Part shown: in pieces, positions 44,937-52,512 of the stretch | Numbering within the stretch: the first letter of the stretch is position 1 | Layout: every line of letters starts with the position of its first letter | Origin: an uncultured Oscillospiraceae bacterium | GTDB lineage: Bacteria > Bacillota > Clostridia > Oscillospirales > Oscillospiraceae | NCBI GenBank assembly: GCA_910584045.1 | Contig: CAJTYO010000015.1 | Coordinates: 1 to 58,028, forward strand | Direction of reading: 5' to 3' | DNA: 58,028 bases | Translations under genes and position numbers: made by a program | The notes under the pieces: model-generated | What the model saw: only the letters and a program-made list of their open reading frames with translations | Database searches by the model: none | What the model was told of the DNA's origin: nothing

Positions 44937-46364
44937 TTATTTCGCAGACTTCGCACTGCGCTCATGCTTGGCGATCTGGGGCAGAATGATGCCCAGCAGC
45001 GTGAGGACCACGGGGGTGATAATATTCAGTGCAAAGGTGAACGGGTCCTTGTCATACATGCCCATCAGGCAGCAGGCCGCCGTCACCAGGAAACACCAGC
45101 CGCCGAAAATCTTAGCCACCGCCTGGTTCTTCACAAAGCGGTACTCGGCAGGGATGGTGTCAATGGCCTTACGAAGAGCCAGGTAGGCCACAAACACCCA
45201 CATATAGCGCATGGGCATACATACGGAGTTCAGCTTTGTCAGCTGCCGCAGCACAGCAGCGGCGCCGGGAACAAAGGACTGCACCAGAATGATGGTGCCG
45301 GAGAGGACCACCACCATCAGGATACCGTTGCTGTAAACGCCGTACTTGTTCTTCTTCTGCAGGGCCGTGGGGATAAACTGGTGGGTATGCTCGTTGTCCA
45401 GCAGCATACGCAGGGGCGCGTCAATGCTCAGCACCAGAACAGCAAACTGGCTGATCGTGTTGCAAAGGGCGTAGATAATCAGCAGAGTATCGCCGATATG
45501 GTAGTACTCGCCCAGCTTCTGGAAGGCCCAATAACCGCCGTTGGCTGCATATGCGTCGAAGTTAGCGTTGACCTCGGCGGGATCGAACATCATGCCCATG
45601 GCCACAGTGCCCAGGATAGCGCAAACCACCACCATGCCCGCCAGAGCGATCATCCCCTTGGGGAAGCCCTTGCTGGGGTTCTCCACCTTGTTGACGTAGG
45701 GGGAGATTTTCTCACATCCGCCCACAGCAAAGACCAGAATGGACAGAGATGTAAAATAGGCGACGTTGAAGTTGGGGATCAGGTTCTTGGGGCTGAAATC
45801 CATCTGTACATACGACGCATCCGGATTGATGGCGGGGGCTGCGAACATCATCAGGATGTAGAGGATAGACATGATAAACATCGTGGTCCCGGCCAGAGTC
45901 AGCAGCTTCTTCAGCGGATTGATGCCCCGGTTGGCGATGAAGCAGCCCAGCAGCAACACCGCCAGAGTGGCCAGCTGCACATATAGCGTGGGGATGGAGT
46001 CATAGGTCTCCGCGTTGCGGAAGATGGCCCAGCTCACAGCTTTCAGCCCGCCGGAGCCCTTGCTGGCGATATAGGTGATGTGACAGGCCCAGTAGGTCCA
46101 ACCTGCATAGTAGGCCAGCTTGGCGTTGGTGGTCTGATGGAGCCAGGAGCTGACGCCGCCGCCCTCATTCTTAAAAGCAGAGCCCAGCTCACCCACCATC
46201 AGTGCGTAGGGCACGAAGTACAGTGCAAACATGATAATCCAGCTGAAGATAACCTGAATGCCGTTGAAATAGATGAAGCCGTTCAGTACGTTCCCAAAGC
46301 CCCAAACCGTGGAGAAGCCCATAGTTGCCAGGGCGTACCATTTGATCCGTTTTGCGTTGTCCAT
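44937..46364 (-). CDS. APC superfamily amino acid permease (GadC/YjeM-like)
   Basis: 475 residues, about 12 membrane helices. The start MDNAKRIKWYALATMGFSTVWGFGNVLNG and the following FALYFVPYALMVGELGSAFK segment match the glutamate:GABA antiporter-like branch of APC transporters. The glutaminase gene just upstream suggests glutamine, glutamate or GABA as substrate; this is inferred. It has its own promoter with a hairpin leader. Confidence 0.9.
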   Translation of the reverse strand: MDNAKRIKWYALATMGFSTVWGFGNVLNGFIYFNGIQVIFSWIIMFALYFVPYALMVGELGSAFKNEGGGVSSWLHQTTNAKLAYYAGWTYWACHITYIASKGSGGLKAVSWAIFRNAETYDSIPTLYVQLATLAVLLLGCFIANRGINPLKKLLTLAGTTMFIMSILYILMMFAAPAINPDASYVQMDFSPKNLIPNFNVAYFTSLSILVFAVGGCEKISPYVNKVENPSKGFPKGMIALAGMVVVCAILGTVAMGMMFDPAEVNANFDAYAANGGYWAFQKLGEYYHIGDTLLIIYALCNTISQFAVLVLSIDAPLRMLLDNEHTHQFIPTALQKKNKYGVYSNGILMVVVLSGTIILVQSFVPGAAAVLRQLTKLNSVCMPMRYMWVFVAYLALRKAIDTIPAEYRFVKNQAVAKIFGGWCFLVTAACCLMGMYDKDPFTFALNIITPVVLTLLGIILPQIAKHERSAKSAK

Positions 46365-46454
46365 AAATATGTTCCCTCCAAAGATGTATTTTTATCCATT
46401 TCAGATTGCTTTTCGGTACGCTTCCTCCTTTCTACGTTGCCCATAATTGTGTCT

Positions 46455-46470
46455 TGCCGGCCCCCCGGCA
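46455..46470 (-). repeat. Leader hairpin of the permease transcript
   Basis: TGCCGG and CCGGCA with a 4-base loop lie 15 bases after the -10 hexamer of the permease promoter. Possibly mRNA-stabilising. Confidence 0.4.
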
Positions 46471-46484
46471 GGCACGTCCCTCCG

Positions 46485-46513
46485 ATTGTACCACGGGGAC
46501 CAGTCCTTGGCAA
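46485..46513 (-). promoter_or_regulatory. Sigma-A promoter for the permease
   Basis: On the minus strand: -35 TTGCCA (46508-46513), 17-base spacer, -10 TACAAT (46485-46490). The leader to the ATG at 46364 is about 115 bases. Confidence 0.72.
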
Positions 46514-46556
46514 CCGGACGCGTTGACAAAAATATATACAAAATCTTGTATGAAAT

Positions 46557-46571
46557 GCACAGTGACTGTGC
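46557..46571 (-). terminator. Short hairpin after glsA
   Basis: The perfect palindrome GCACAGTGACTGTGC lies 10 bases after the glsA stop, followed on the minus strand by ATTTC and a second small AT hairpin with TATATTTTTG. Likely the glsA terminator, though weak. Confidence 0.45.
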
Positions 46572-46580
46572 TGCCGCAGT

Positions 46581-47498
46581 TCAGAAGATACTCAGATACA
46601 GTTCTCCGCTCAGCCGCTCCAGCATCCGGCTCCCAGCCAGACTGTTCCCCTTGCGGTCCAGAGAAGGGGCGTAGATACCCACACCCATGCGAGTGGGCAC
46701 CACCGCCATAATACCGCCAGCCACACCGCTTTTGGCCGGTACGCCCACCCGAATTGCGAACTCCCCCGACCCATTGTACATGCCGCAGGTCATCAGGATG
46801 GCGTTGACATACCGCGCCAGAGAGGATGGAAACACCCTCCGGTTGGACACGGGCATCCGCCCCCGGTTGGACAACACCGCGCCCACATGGGCCAGCGCCC
46901 GGCAGTCCACCTGAATAGAGCAGGCCCGGAAATAGCAGTTCAGAACGTCCTCAACATCCCCCTCCAGCAGTCCGTAGGACTTGAGCAGATAAGCCAGAGC
47001 CCGGTTCTTGCTGCCGTGACTTTTCTCCGAGCGGTACACCGCCTCGTTGACCTCCAGCGTCTCCTCCCCCGTCAGCTGGCGGGTCAGCTCCAAAAGCCGC
47101 TGAAAGCGCTCCTCATAGCTGCCGCCACGGATCAGGGAGCACATGACGATGGCCCCCATGTTGACCATGGGATTGAGGTGGGATCCGTCCAGAGACTGTT
47201 CACTGGCGTTGATGGCGTCAAAAGGCTTACCAGTGGCCTCCACGCCCACCCGCCGTTGGACCTCCTCCACGCCGTTATCCAGCAACGCCTGCAGCAACAG
47301 GATGGGCTTGATGATGCTCTGTATGGTGAAGGGCTGCCGGCAGTCACCCGCCCAGCTGTGACGGCCCTCGCTTCCGATCACATAAATTCCCAGGGCTCCC
47401 GGGTCCGCCTTTGCCAGCTCCGGTATGTAATCCGCCACCCTCCCTTGGGCGGCAAAGGGACGGCACTCCTCCAAAAGACGCTCCAGCAGTTCCTCCAT
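46581..47498 (-). CDS. glsA: Glutaminase A
   Basis: 305 residues from the ATG at 47498 after GGAGGAG; the upstream in-frame extension lacks a ribosome site. Serine beta-lactamase-like glutaminase motifs are present: PFTIQSIIK with the Ser-x-x-Lys pair (SIIK), NPMVNMGAIV, and VPAKSGVAGGIMAV. It hydrolyses glutamine to glutamate and ammonia. With the GadC-like permease it could support acid tolerance or nitrogen supply. Confidence 0.95.
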   Translation of the reverse strand: MEELLERLLEECRPFAAQGRVADYIPELAKADPGALGIYVIGSEGRHSWAGDCRQPFTIQSIIKPILLLQALLDNGVEEVQRRVGVEATGKPFDAINASEQSLDGSHLNPMVNMGAIVMCSLIRGGSYEERFQRLLELTRQLTGEETLEVNEAVYRSEKSHGSKNRALAYLLKSYGLLEGDVEDVLNCYFRACSIQVDCRALAHVGAVLSNRGRMPVSNRRVFPSSLARYVNAILMTCGMYNGSGEFAIRVGVPAKSGVAGGIMAVVPTRMGVGIYAPSLDRKGNSLAGSRMLERLSGELYLSIF

Positions 47499-47622
47499 AC
47501 GGCTGCTCCTCCATCCATTCAATCTCTCTTTTGTGGATAACTCCAAGATAACAGGTACCGGACAGTCTGTCAAGAGGGTAGGTTTTGCCTCTCTGCGCGG
47601 CAAAATCTGCACAGCCGCAGCA

Positions 47623-48726
47623 TCACTCTGCCAGCGTCAGGTCGCCCTCCCGAATCCATCCAATTTTCCTAAAAAATAAGCCAAAGCCCCAACAGAGTAC
47701 AGCTGGGAGAATAAAGGAAACCATCAACAGTCCCACCCAATCCATGAGCCCCGGGACAATGACCGTCGCGCCGTTGGCAAGCGCCCGTTCGCTGGGCGCC
47801 AGCCATCCCGTCCACACACCGATCTGTCCCACCATGCCACAGGTCCCCATACCAGAGGAGACCGGAGGGCCGTTCATCTCCATTTTGAACACACAGGTGG
47901 CGATGGGACCCGTCACAGCGGAGGTCAGGATCGCCGGGAACCATATACGGGGATTTTTAACAATATTTCCCATCTGGAGCATGGAAGTTCCCAGTCCCTG
48001 GCTCACCAGCCCGCTCCAACTGTTTTCCCGGAAGGAGAGCACGGCGAAACCCACCATGTTTGCGCAGCAGCCGGCCACCGCCGCACCGCCGGCCAGCCCC
48101 GTCAGTCCAAAGGCCGCACATATGGCCGCCGAGGAGATGGGCAGGGTCAGCGCCATTCCGACGAGCACGCTGACAGCGACGCCCATCAGGAAAGGCTGTA
48201 GGTCAGTGGCCCACATGATGATATTGCCCACTGCCGTGGCTGCGGTACCAATGGCCGGCGCCCACCAGGCCGACAGCCCTACGCCGACAAGGATAGTCGC
48301 CAATGGAGTCGCCAGAATGTCCACCCGAGTCTCTTTACTGACGGCCTTGCCGCACTCGGCGGCAATGACGGCAATAAACAGCACCGCCAACGGACCGCCT
48401 GCCCCCGCCTGGTCCGGAATAAGACTGGTACTGCCCAGCGCGTTGGCGGCGTAACCCACCGTGGCCAAGGAGAACAGCACCAGCGGCGGGGCCTGCAGGG
48501 CGAAGCCAATGGCCACCGCCATGGCAGACCCACTCATAGCCGAGGCGTAGCCCCCAACATCCACCAGGAACGGCAGTCCAAACTGCTCCCCCAGAGTCTT
48601 AACGATGGTACCGATGAGCAGGGAGCAGAACAGGCCCTGGGCCATTGCACTCAGGGCATCAATGCCATACCGCTTGGCTGAGAAGACAATGTTCTTGCGC
48701 TTAAGGAAGGACTGGATCTTTTCCAT
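47623..48726 (-). CDS. PTS EIIC-like membrane transporter (PTS_EIIC_2 family)
   Basis: 367 residues, about nine membrane helices. It begins with an IQSFLKRKNIVFSAKRYGIDALSAMAQG pattern (quoted in part: FSAKRYGIDALSAMAQG) and GSAMAVAIGFALQAPPLV, typical of lone EIIC-type proteins that have no EIIA or EIIB partner nearby. The substrate is unknown and phosphotransfer coupling is doubtful. It heads a minus-strand run with glsA, the permease and apeB. Confidence 0.9.
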   Translation of the reverse strand: MEKIQSFLKRKNIVFSAKRYGIDALSAMAQGLFCSLLIGTIVKTLGEQFGLPFLVDVGGYASAMSGSAMAVAIGFALQAPPLVLFSLATVGYAANALGSTSLIPDQAGAGGPLAVLFIAVIAAECGKAVSKETRVDILATPLATILVGVGLSAWWAPAIGTAATAVGNIIMWATDLQPFLMGVAVSVLVGMALTLPISSAAICAAFGLTGLAGGAAVAGCCANMVGFAVLSFRENSWSGLVSQGLGTSMLQMGNIVKNPRIWFPAILTSAVTGPIATCVFKMEMNGPPVSSGMGTCGMVGQIGVWTGWLAPSERALANGATVIVPGLMDWVGLLMVSFILPAVLCWGFGLFFRKIGWIREGDLTLAE

Positions 48727-48753
48727 TTGTATGTACTCTTTTCATTAGTTTAC

Positions 48754-48805
48754 GGCGCGGACCGCCGCGCCAGCCTCAGTGTACCCTATTTCCCGGATTT
48801 GTCAA
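48754..48805 (-). promoter_or_regulatory. Promoter and leader hairpin of the EIIC-like gene
   Basis: On the minus strand: -35 TTGACA (48800-48805), 16-base spacer, -10 TACACT (48778-48783). A 7-base-pair GGCGCGG/CCGCGCC hairpin (48754-48771) begins just after the start site. Confidence 0.75.
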
Positions 48806-48817
48806 GACTTTTTCCTT

Positions 48818-48831
48818 ATACTTTTTCTTGA
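48818..48831 (+). repeat. Dispersed repeat ATACTTTTTCTTGA, copy 3
   Basis: Third exact 14-base copy, just upstream of the EIIC-like gene promoter. Confidence 0.6.
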
Positions 48832-49326
48832 TGTTGAATGCTGTTGCTGTTCCCCTCGTTCTCGTCGTCGCGGGAGAATCGGACATAGAGCGCCACCCAT
48901 TTTTCGCTCCGGATGTTGTTACTGCCTGTTCATCACAGCCTCCAATCCAGCAGTCACGGTTTCTTGCCTTGTGACACTTAATAATGTTATAGCAAACATC
49001 GCTTCCGTTGGTAGACCAAATATAGCCGAAAGGCATCGGGAAAGCTATTACCATTACCAACAAAGAATGTGGGACAAACCAGGCAGATGTAACAGTGGCG
49101 GGAAATGAAAAACAGCCCCCTGTGGTTCACCTGATAGGTTCCGGCGAACCGCAGAGGGCTGCTTGCTTTTACGAAAGACTGATCTCGGAGTGGCGGGGAG
49201 TTCGACTCACCTTATTGAGAAAAAAGGGCTTTTTGCATCTCCGGTTTCGTTATTTTGAAAAAACGGAGTCGGATTTTTGACTTTCAAACTTTTTAAGCCA
49301 TACTTTCTCGATTTCTTCATATTTAC
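48832..49326. other. Gene-poor boundary region
   Basis: Between the EIIC-like promoter and the tRNA fragment I see no convincing gene on either strand. A minus-strand frame of 95 codons (48776-49063) overlaps the promoter and shows no known domain. The stretch holds an inverted repeat (49113-49161) and mixed base composition, suggesting decayed sequence on the chromosomal side of the integration site. Confidence 0.5.
49113..49161. repeat. Inverted repeat of unknown role
   Basis: Arms of 16 bases (49113-49128 with 49146-49161) pair with one mismatch and one G-T wobble around a 17-base loop; the right side is followed by CTTGCTTTT on the plus strand, so it could be a terminator. Confidence 0.55.
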
Positions 49327-49360
49327 GCAAAAACACCGCATTTTTATGCGGTGTTTTTGC
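49327..49360 (-). terminator. Terminator of the former tRNA-Lys gene
   Basis: A perfect 14-base-pair stem (49327-49340 with 49347-49360) with a 6-base loop and T-run on the minus strand. It lies 27 bases beyond the CCA end of the tRNA fragment, the right place for the original tRNA terminator. Confidence 0.75.
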
Positions 49361-49386
49361 TGTGCATCTTTTTTATCAACACATTT

Positions 49387-49436
49387 TGGTGACTCGTCGG
49401 GGATTCGAACCCCGGACCCACTGCTTAAAAGACAGT
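49387..49436 (-). tRNA. tRNA-Lys(UUU) 3' half, probable attachment site
   Basis: On the minus strand the anticodon arm ACTGT-CTTTTAA-GCAGT (anticodon UUU), variable loop, T arm CGGGG-TTCGAAT-CCCCG, 3' acceptor strand and CCA (49387-49389) are all present. The D arm and 5' acceptor strand are absent upstream, so it is not a working tRNA. Such 3' halves are what site-specific integration into a tRNA gene leaves at the far end of an element. Confidence 0.85.
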
Positions 49437-49497
49437 CAGTGCCAATCCTGTCAACCTATTGCAGCACAAGGATTATGCGCATTTGGAAATCTGAAAT

Positions 49498-49526
49498 TTG
49501 CAACAAATTTCGCAAGTGGCTATTTA
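49498..49526 (+). promoter_or_regulatory. Possible promoter for parA
   Basis: -35 TTGCAA (49498-49503), 17-base spacer, -10 TATTTA (49521-49526), about 115 bases before the parA ATG. Confidence 0.5.
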
Positions 49527-49643
49527 ACAGAACAATATGGAGCCACTAAACAATCAACGTCTTGGATTCAGAGCAAGATAAATAATTGCTGTCTTTATAA
49601 CGGGCATGCCCTCAATTTATGAATCCATAGATAGGAGAAAGTT

Positions 49644-50477
49644 ATGAGTGATTTCCCCAAAATAATTTCCATCACCAATAAAAAAGGTGGTACGGCTAAG
49701 ACCACAAGTGCGTTGAATCTGGCCGCTGCCTTACATACCACAGGAAAACGGGTTTTAATGATCGACAGCGACCACCAAGGTAATCTGACTGCCGCTAACG
49801 GTCTTACCCCTGTTGAGCAAAAATATACGCTTGCAAACCTGCTGCTGGCTGCTATCGACTGTCCGGAGGATGTTGACCTGCATTTGCATCGCGCAGTACT
49901 TACCATCAAAGAGGGACTGGATCTGGTTCCTGCCAACAGACGTCTTGCAGACGCTGCCGCACGACTCCAGGTGATGCAGCTTTCACAGTATAGTTCATGC
50001 GGAAATGTGGAGCGGTACTGTGAGCAGATGATGAGCAGTTTGCTAGCATCGCTAAAAAGCAAATATGACTATATCATTATTGATTGCGGTTTACAACATG
50101 AATTGCTCACAATCAATGCCTTGGCAGCTTCTGACTATTGTATCATCCCGGTACAAGCTCACTTCCTAGCTAGCGAAGGTATCCCAGCTGTGTTGGATAT
50201 GGTACGATCTGTACAGGCCCGGTTCAATCCGGAACTGAAAATCGCCGGCATCCTGCTGACCATGTACCAGTCTCGACCTCAACTTTGTCAGAGTGTGCGG
50301 GAAAATGTTAATGAAATCTATGGCGAAAGCTTTCATGTGTTTGAGCGGCCTATTGAATACACCATTAAAGTAGCAGAATGCCCCGCTGCCGGGAAAAGTA
50401 TTTTTGAACACGCGCCCAGGAATGCGGCGGCAGAATCCTACCGCAGTCTGGCGGAGGAGGTGCTGCGGCTTGGGTAA
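49644..50477 (+). CDS. parA: ParA family ATPase of the element
   Basis: 277 residues with a deviant Walker A at the N-terminus (NKKGGTAKTTSALN, Lys14 and Lys19; Ala18 where Gly is usual), MIDSDHQGNLT and YIIIDCGLQHELL as Walker A' and B. ParA/MinD-type proteins partition or stabilise plasmids and integrative elements. The start has AGGAG 7 bases away. The base composition is more AT-rich than the chromosome. parB follows after 7 bases. Confidence 0.93.
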   Translation: MSDFPKIISITNKKGGTAKTTSALNLAAALHTTGKRVLMIDSDHQGNLTAANGLTPVEQKYTLANLLLAAIDCPEDVDLHLHRAVLTIKEGLDLVPANRRLADAAARLQVMQLSQYSSCGNVERYCEQMMSSLLASLKSKYDYIIIDCGLQHELLTINALAASDYCIIPVQAHFLASEGIPAVLDMVRSVQARFNPELKIAGILLTMYQSRPQLCQSVRENVNEIYGESFHVFERPIEYTIKVAECPAAGKSIFEHAPRNAAAESYRSLAEEVLRLG

Positions 50478-50484
50478 AGACAGC

Positions 50485-51504
50485 ATGAGCGATCTGGTAA
50501 AGAAGCGTATGTCAGCAACCCGGCAGGCTTCCGAACTGACAACCGGCGATGAAGCGTATCAAAAAATATTCCAAGAGCTTCCACCTGCCCCCGCTGCAAT
50601 TTGCGATCTGCCGCTGGACAAGCTGGTCCCCTTCTTCACAGCGGATATTGGATTCAAAGCCTACCCACCGTCAAAATTGAAGGCATTTGCAGAGCAGCTC
50701 AGTGAAGAGGGGCTGATGGTCCGAATCATTGTTCGCCCCATGGGTGACGGCAGCTTTGAAATCCTGGCTGGTCACAACCGAGCCAATGCGGCCAAACTGG
50801 CGGGATGGACAGAGATTCCGGCGGAGGTGGTGGATGCGGATGATGCGAGGGCCATTGTGATTGCTACCTCGACAAATCTGATTCAACGGCAGAATCTCAG
50901 TATCATGGAGCGCGGCAAGGCATATAAGGCTCTACTGGATGCTAAAAATCTGCAAGGGTATCGCTCTGATATAGCAAATCGGACTTCTGGCGATTCTCGC
51001 CAGAAGTCCGGTAACAATAAGCCCGACTCAACTTTTGGCGAAAGTCACCAGAAGTATTCAGCTCGGACACTGGTAGCGGAATTTTTCGGTGTCACTGAGT
51101 ACGAAATCCGCAAGGCGGTCAAACTGACGCGGCTCATTCCGGAGCTGACCAACATTATAGAAAACACACCCAAGCAATTGAACCTTGCCTGTGCTGATCT
51201 CATCGCCGACTATGATGCTGAGTCCCAAGAGGCGTTTGTTGAGATATGCAGCATCATCGGCGCTCCAGCCAACAAGGCCACCATTCAGCATATTGCACAC
51301 CGTTGTCCACCGCCCACAGCAGGGCGACAAGAGATATTTGAAGCCTGGCGGGAAGCCCGGAGGACAGCTGAAAAACATCGTGCCGCCTTGCCAAAGAAAA
51401 TCTCATTTGACCGCAGGAAGTTTGCTCCATATCTGGACACGCTGGGCAGTGACCGGGAACTGGAAAATCTTTTTTTGGAATTTCTGCGAGAACGAGTAAG
51501 ATAA
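50485..51504 (+). CDS. parB: ParB/Spo0J-like nuclease-fold protein
   Basis: 339 residues from the ATG at 50485; the same frame is open to 50404 but overlaps parA. The ParB N-terminal domain is visible: LPLDKLVPF, PPSKLKAFAEQLSEEGL, IILAGHNRANAAKLAGW-type FEILAGHNRANAAKLAGW, and a central HTH region (EFFGVTEYEIRKAVKL). A low-complexity linker (about 165-190: SGDSRQKSGNNKPDSTFG) is encoded by two related palindromes. It partners ParA in maintaining the element. Confidence 0.9.
   Translation: MSDLVKKRMSATRQASELTTGDEAYQKIFQELPPAPAAICDLPLDKLVPFFTADIGFKAYPPSKLKAFAEQLSEEGLMVRIIVRPMGDGSFEILAGHNRANAAKLAGWTEIPAEVVDADDARAIVIATSTNLIQRQNLSIMERGKAYKALLDAKNLQGYRSDIANRTSGDSRQKSGNNKPDSTFGESHQKYSARTLVAEFFGVTEYEIRKAVKLTRLIPELTNIIENTPKQLNLACADLIADYDAESQEAFVEICSIIGAPANKATIQHIAHRCPPPTAGRQEIFEAWREARRTAEKHRAALPKKISFDRRKFAPYLDTLGSDRELENLFLEFLRERVR
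50981..51055. repeat. Two related palindromes inside parB
   Basis: The first is a perfect 13-base inverted repeat with a 3-base loop (50981-50993 with 50997-51009). The second, 22 bases on, uses nearly the same arms (51031-51041 with 51045-51055; one wobble and one mismatch). Both encode the ParB linker in frame. Confidence 0.75.
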
Positions 51505-51517
51505 GATGCACTACAAA

Positions 51518-51546
51518 TAAAGGAGCTGCAATTTGCAGCTCCTTTT
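51518..51546 (+). terminator. parAB terminator
   Basis: Stem AAAGGAGCTGCAA/TTGCAGCTCCTTT followed by T, 15 bases after the parB stop. Confidence 0.85.
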
Positions 51547-51629
51547 CATACAACAAACCCTTCACAGCTTGATGCAGCCCCTACCCTGCTGCACCAAGCT
51601 ATTTTTATACCCAGAAGGAGGTGCCCCCT

Positions 51630-52034
51630 ATGCAAGACTTATACCAACGCCCCCGCAGTCCCTTCGACGACTCCGCCCTGGAGCGTCTGCGCCGGATGGG
51701 ACTGGCAGACACAGACGGACACGCGGTCCGCGATGTCATGACTATCTTTGCCTGCATTTTTGCCGGTCAATTCTATGACGATCTCTGCGACTATTACCAA
51801 GAACACGCGGACATCCAGGAGCTGCTGAGCCAACTGTTCGATACCGCAGAAACAGCGGAGCCCAAGCAGAAATTTCTGCTGATATGCCTGCAATATGACG
51901 GGATGTTCCGGGAGCTGCCCGACCCGGTCTGGTGGATCAGCGGCCAGCCGGAATTTGCCGAGCTGTTCGCAGACGGATTCCTGGTCCATTTGAAACTGCT
52001 GAATGATAAATCAAAGGAGGAACCCACAACATGA
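51630..52034 (+). CDS. Acidic helical protein of unknown function
   Basis: 134 residues from the ATG at 51630, 9 bases after GGAGG; a GTG at 51621 overlaps the ribosome site. It is rich in Asp and Glu, helical, with no signal, membrane segment or recognised domain (SPFDDSALERLRRMGLADTD; LPDPVWWISGQPEFAELFAD). It is the first gene of a run linked by 4-base overlaps and may be the partner of the Gp49-like protein that follows. No function assigned. Confidence 0.72.
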   Translation: MQDLYQRPRSPFDDSALERLRRMGLADTDGHAVRDVMTIFACIFAGQFYDDLCDYYQEHADIQELLSQLFDTAETAEPKQKFLLICLQYDGMFRELPDPVWWISGQPEFAELFADGFLVHLKLLNDKSKEEPTT

Positions 52035-52426
52035 AAGACGTTCTCGTGTACCAGCCGCCGGGCGATCACGCCCAGGTGGCTCTTTTTATAGAGGGTCTGG
52101 AGCCTAAGCTGCGGGAGAAGCTGCTGCGGCAGATCATCCCGCTGCCCCGTATGCCGCCCTCTATCCTCCGGGAGCCCCACTACAAGCATTTTACTCTGGA
52201 GCGATACCGCGCCTTCTATGAAGTCCGGGCAAAGAACGGCATTGCCGTCCGCATCATTTTTTCGATCCTTCCGGAAGGAAAAATCCTGCTGCTGTATGGC
52301 TTCTCCAAACGGCAATCCAGAGACACTATGCGGGCGTTGGAACATTCCATGGGAATACTGGCGGCGTTCCGGGAACACCCGGAACACGCGGTAGAATACA
52401 AAATCAAAGAGGAGGAACCCAAATGA
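52031..52426 (+). CDS. Gp49/HigB-like (RelE superfamily) protein
   Basis: 131 residues. The middle reads like the Gp49-like/HigB toxin fold: a beta hairpin RAFYEVRAKNGIAVRIIFSI, then KILLLYGFSKRQSRDT with basic and aromatic residues placed as in mRNA-cleaving RelE proteins, and a C-terminal helix. The N-terminal LFIEGLEPKLREKLLRQII helix is also typical. It overlaps both neighbours by 4 bases. No canonical HTH antitoxin lies beside it, so a toxin role is only inferred. Confidence 0.7.
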   Translation: MKDVLVYQPPGDHAQVALFIEGLEPKLREKLLRQIIPLPRMPPSILREPHYKHFTLERYRAFYEVRAKNGIAVRIIFSILPEGKILLLYGFSKRQSRDTMRALEHSMGILAAFREHPEHAVEYKIKEEEPK

Positions 52427-52512
52427 AACCCATTCACATCGCAATCACCCTGACGGCCGCGCTGGCTCTGGCCGGCGCGGGATTCTTATGGAGGAGGAAA
52501 CTGAAGCCGTGA
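52423..52512 (+). CDS. 29-residue single-pass membrane peptide
   Basis: The frame MKPIHIAITLTAALALAGAG then FLWRRKLKP is a hydrophobic helix followed by a strongly basic tail, which would place the C-terminus in the cytosol. It overlaps the gene before it by ATGA and the gene after it by GTGA; upstream it has AGAGGAGG about 7 bases from the ATG. Its spacing and ribosome site make it a plausible real gene, although it could also only couple translation. Confidence 0.6.
   Translation: MKPIHIAITLTAALALAGAGFLWRRKLKP

Noticed and set aside
48776..49063. A 95-codon minus-strand frame upstream of the EIIC-like gene
   Set aside because: It overlaps the TTGACA/TACACT promoter at its 3' end, has no recognised domain and no good ribosome site; it may be decayed sequence.
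49195..49225. A TTCGACT segment in a GGGGAG...CTCACC context resembling a tRNA T arm
   Set aside because: The stem has a mismatch and no anticodon or acceptor arm can be built around it.
49387..49520. A complete tRNA-Lys gene
   Set aside because: Upstream of the anticodon arm there is no D arm and nothing pairs with the 3' acceptor strand, so only a fragment is present.
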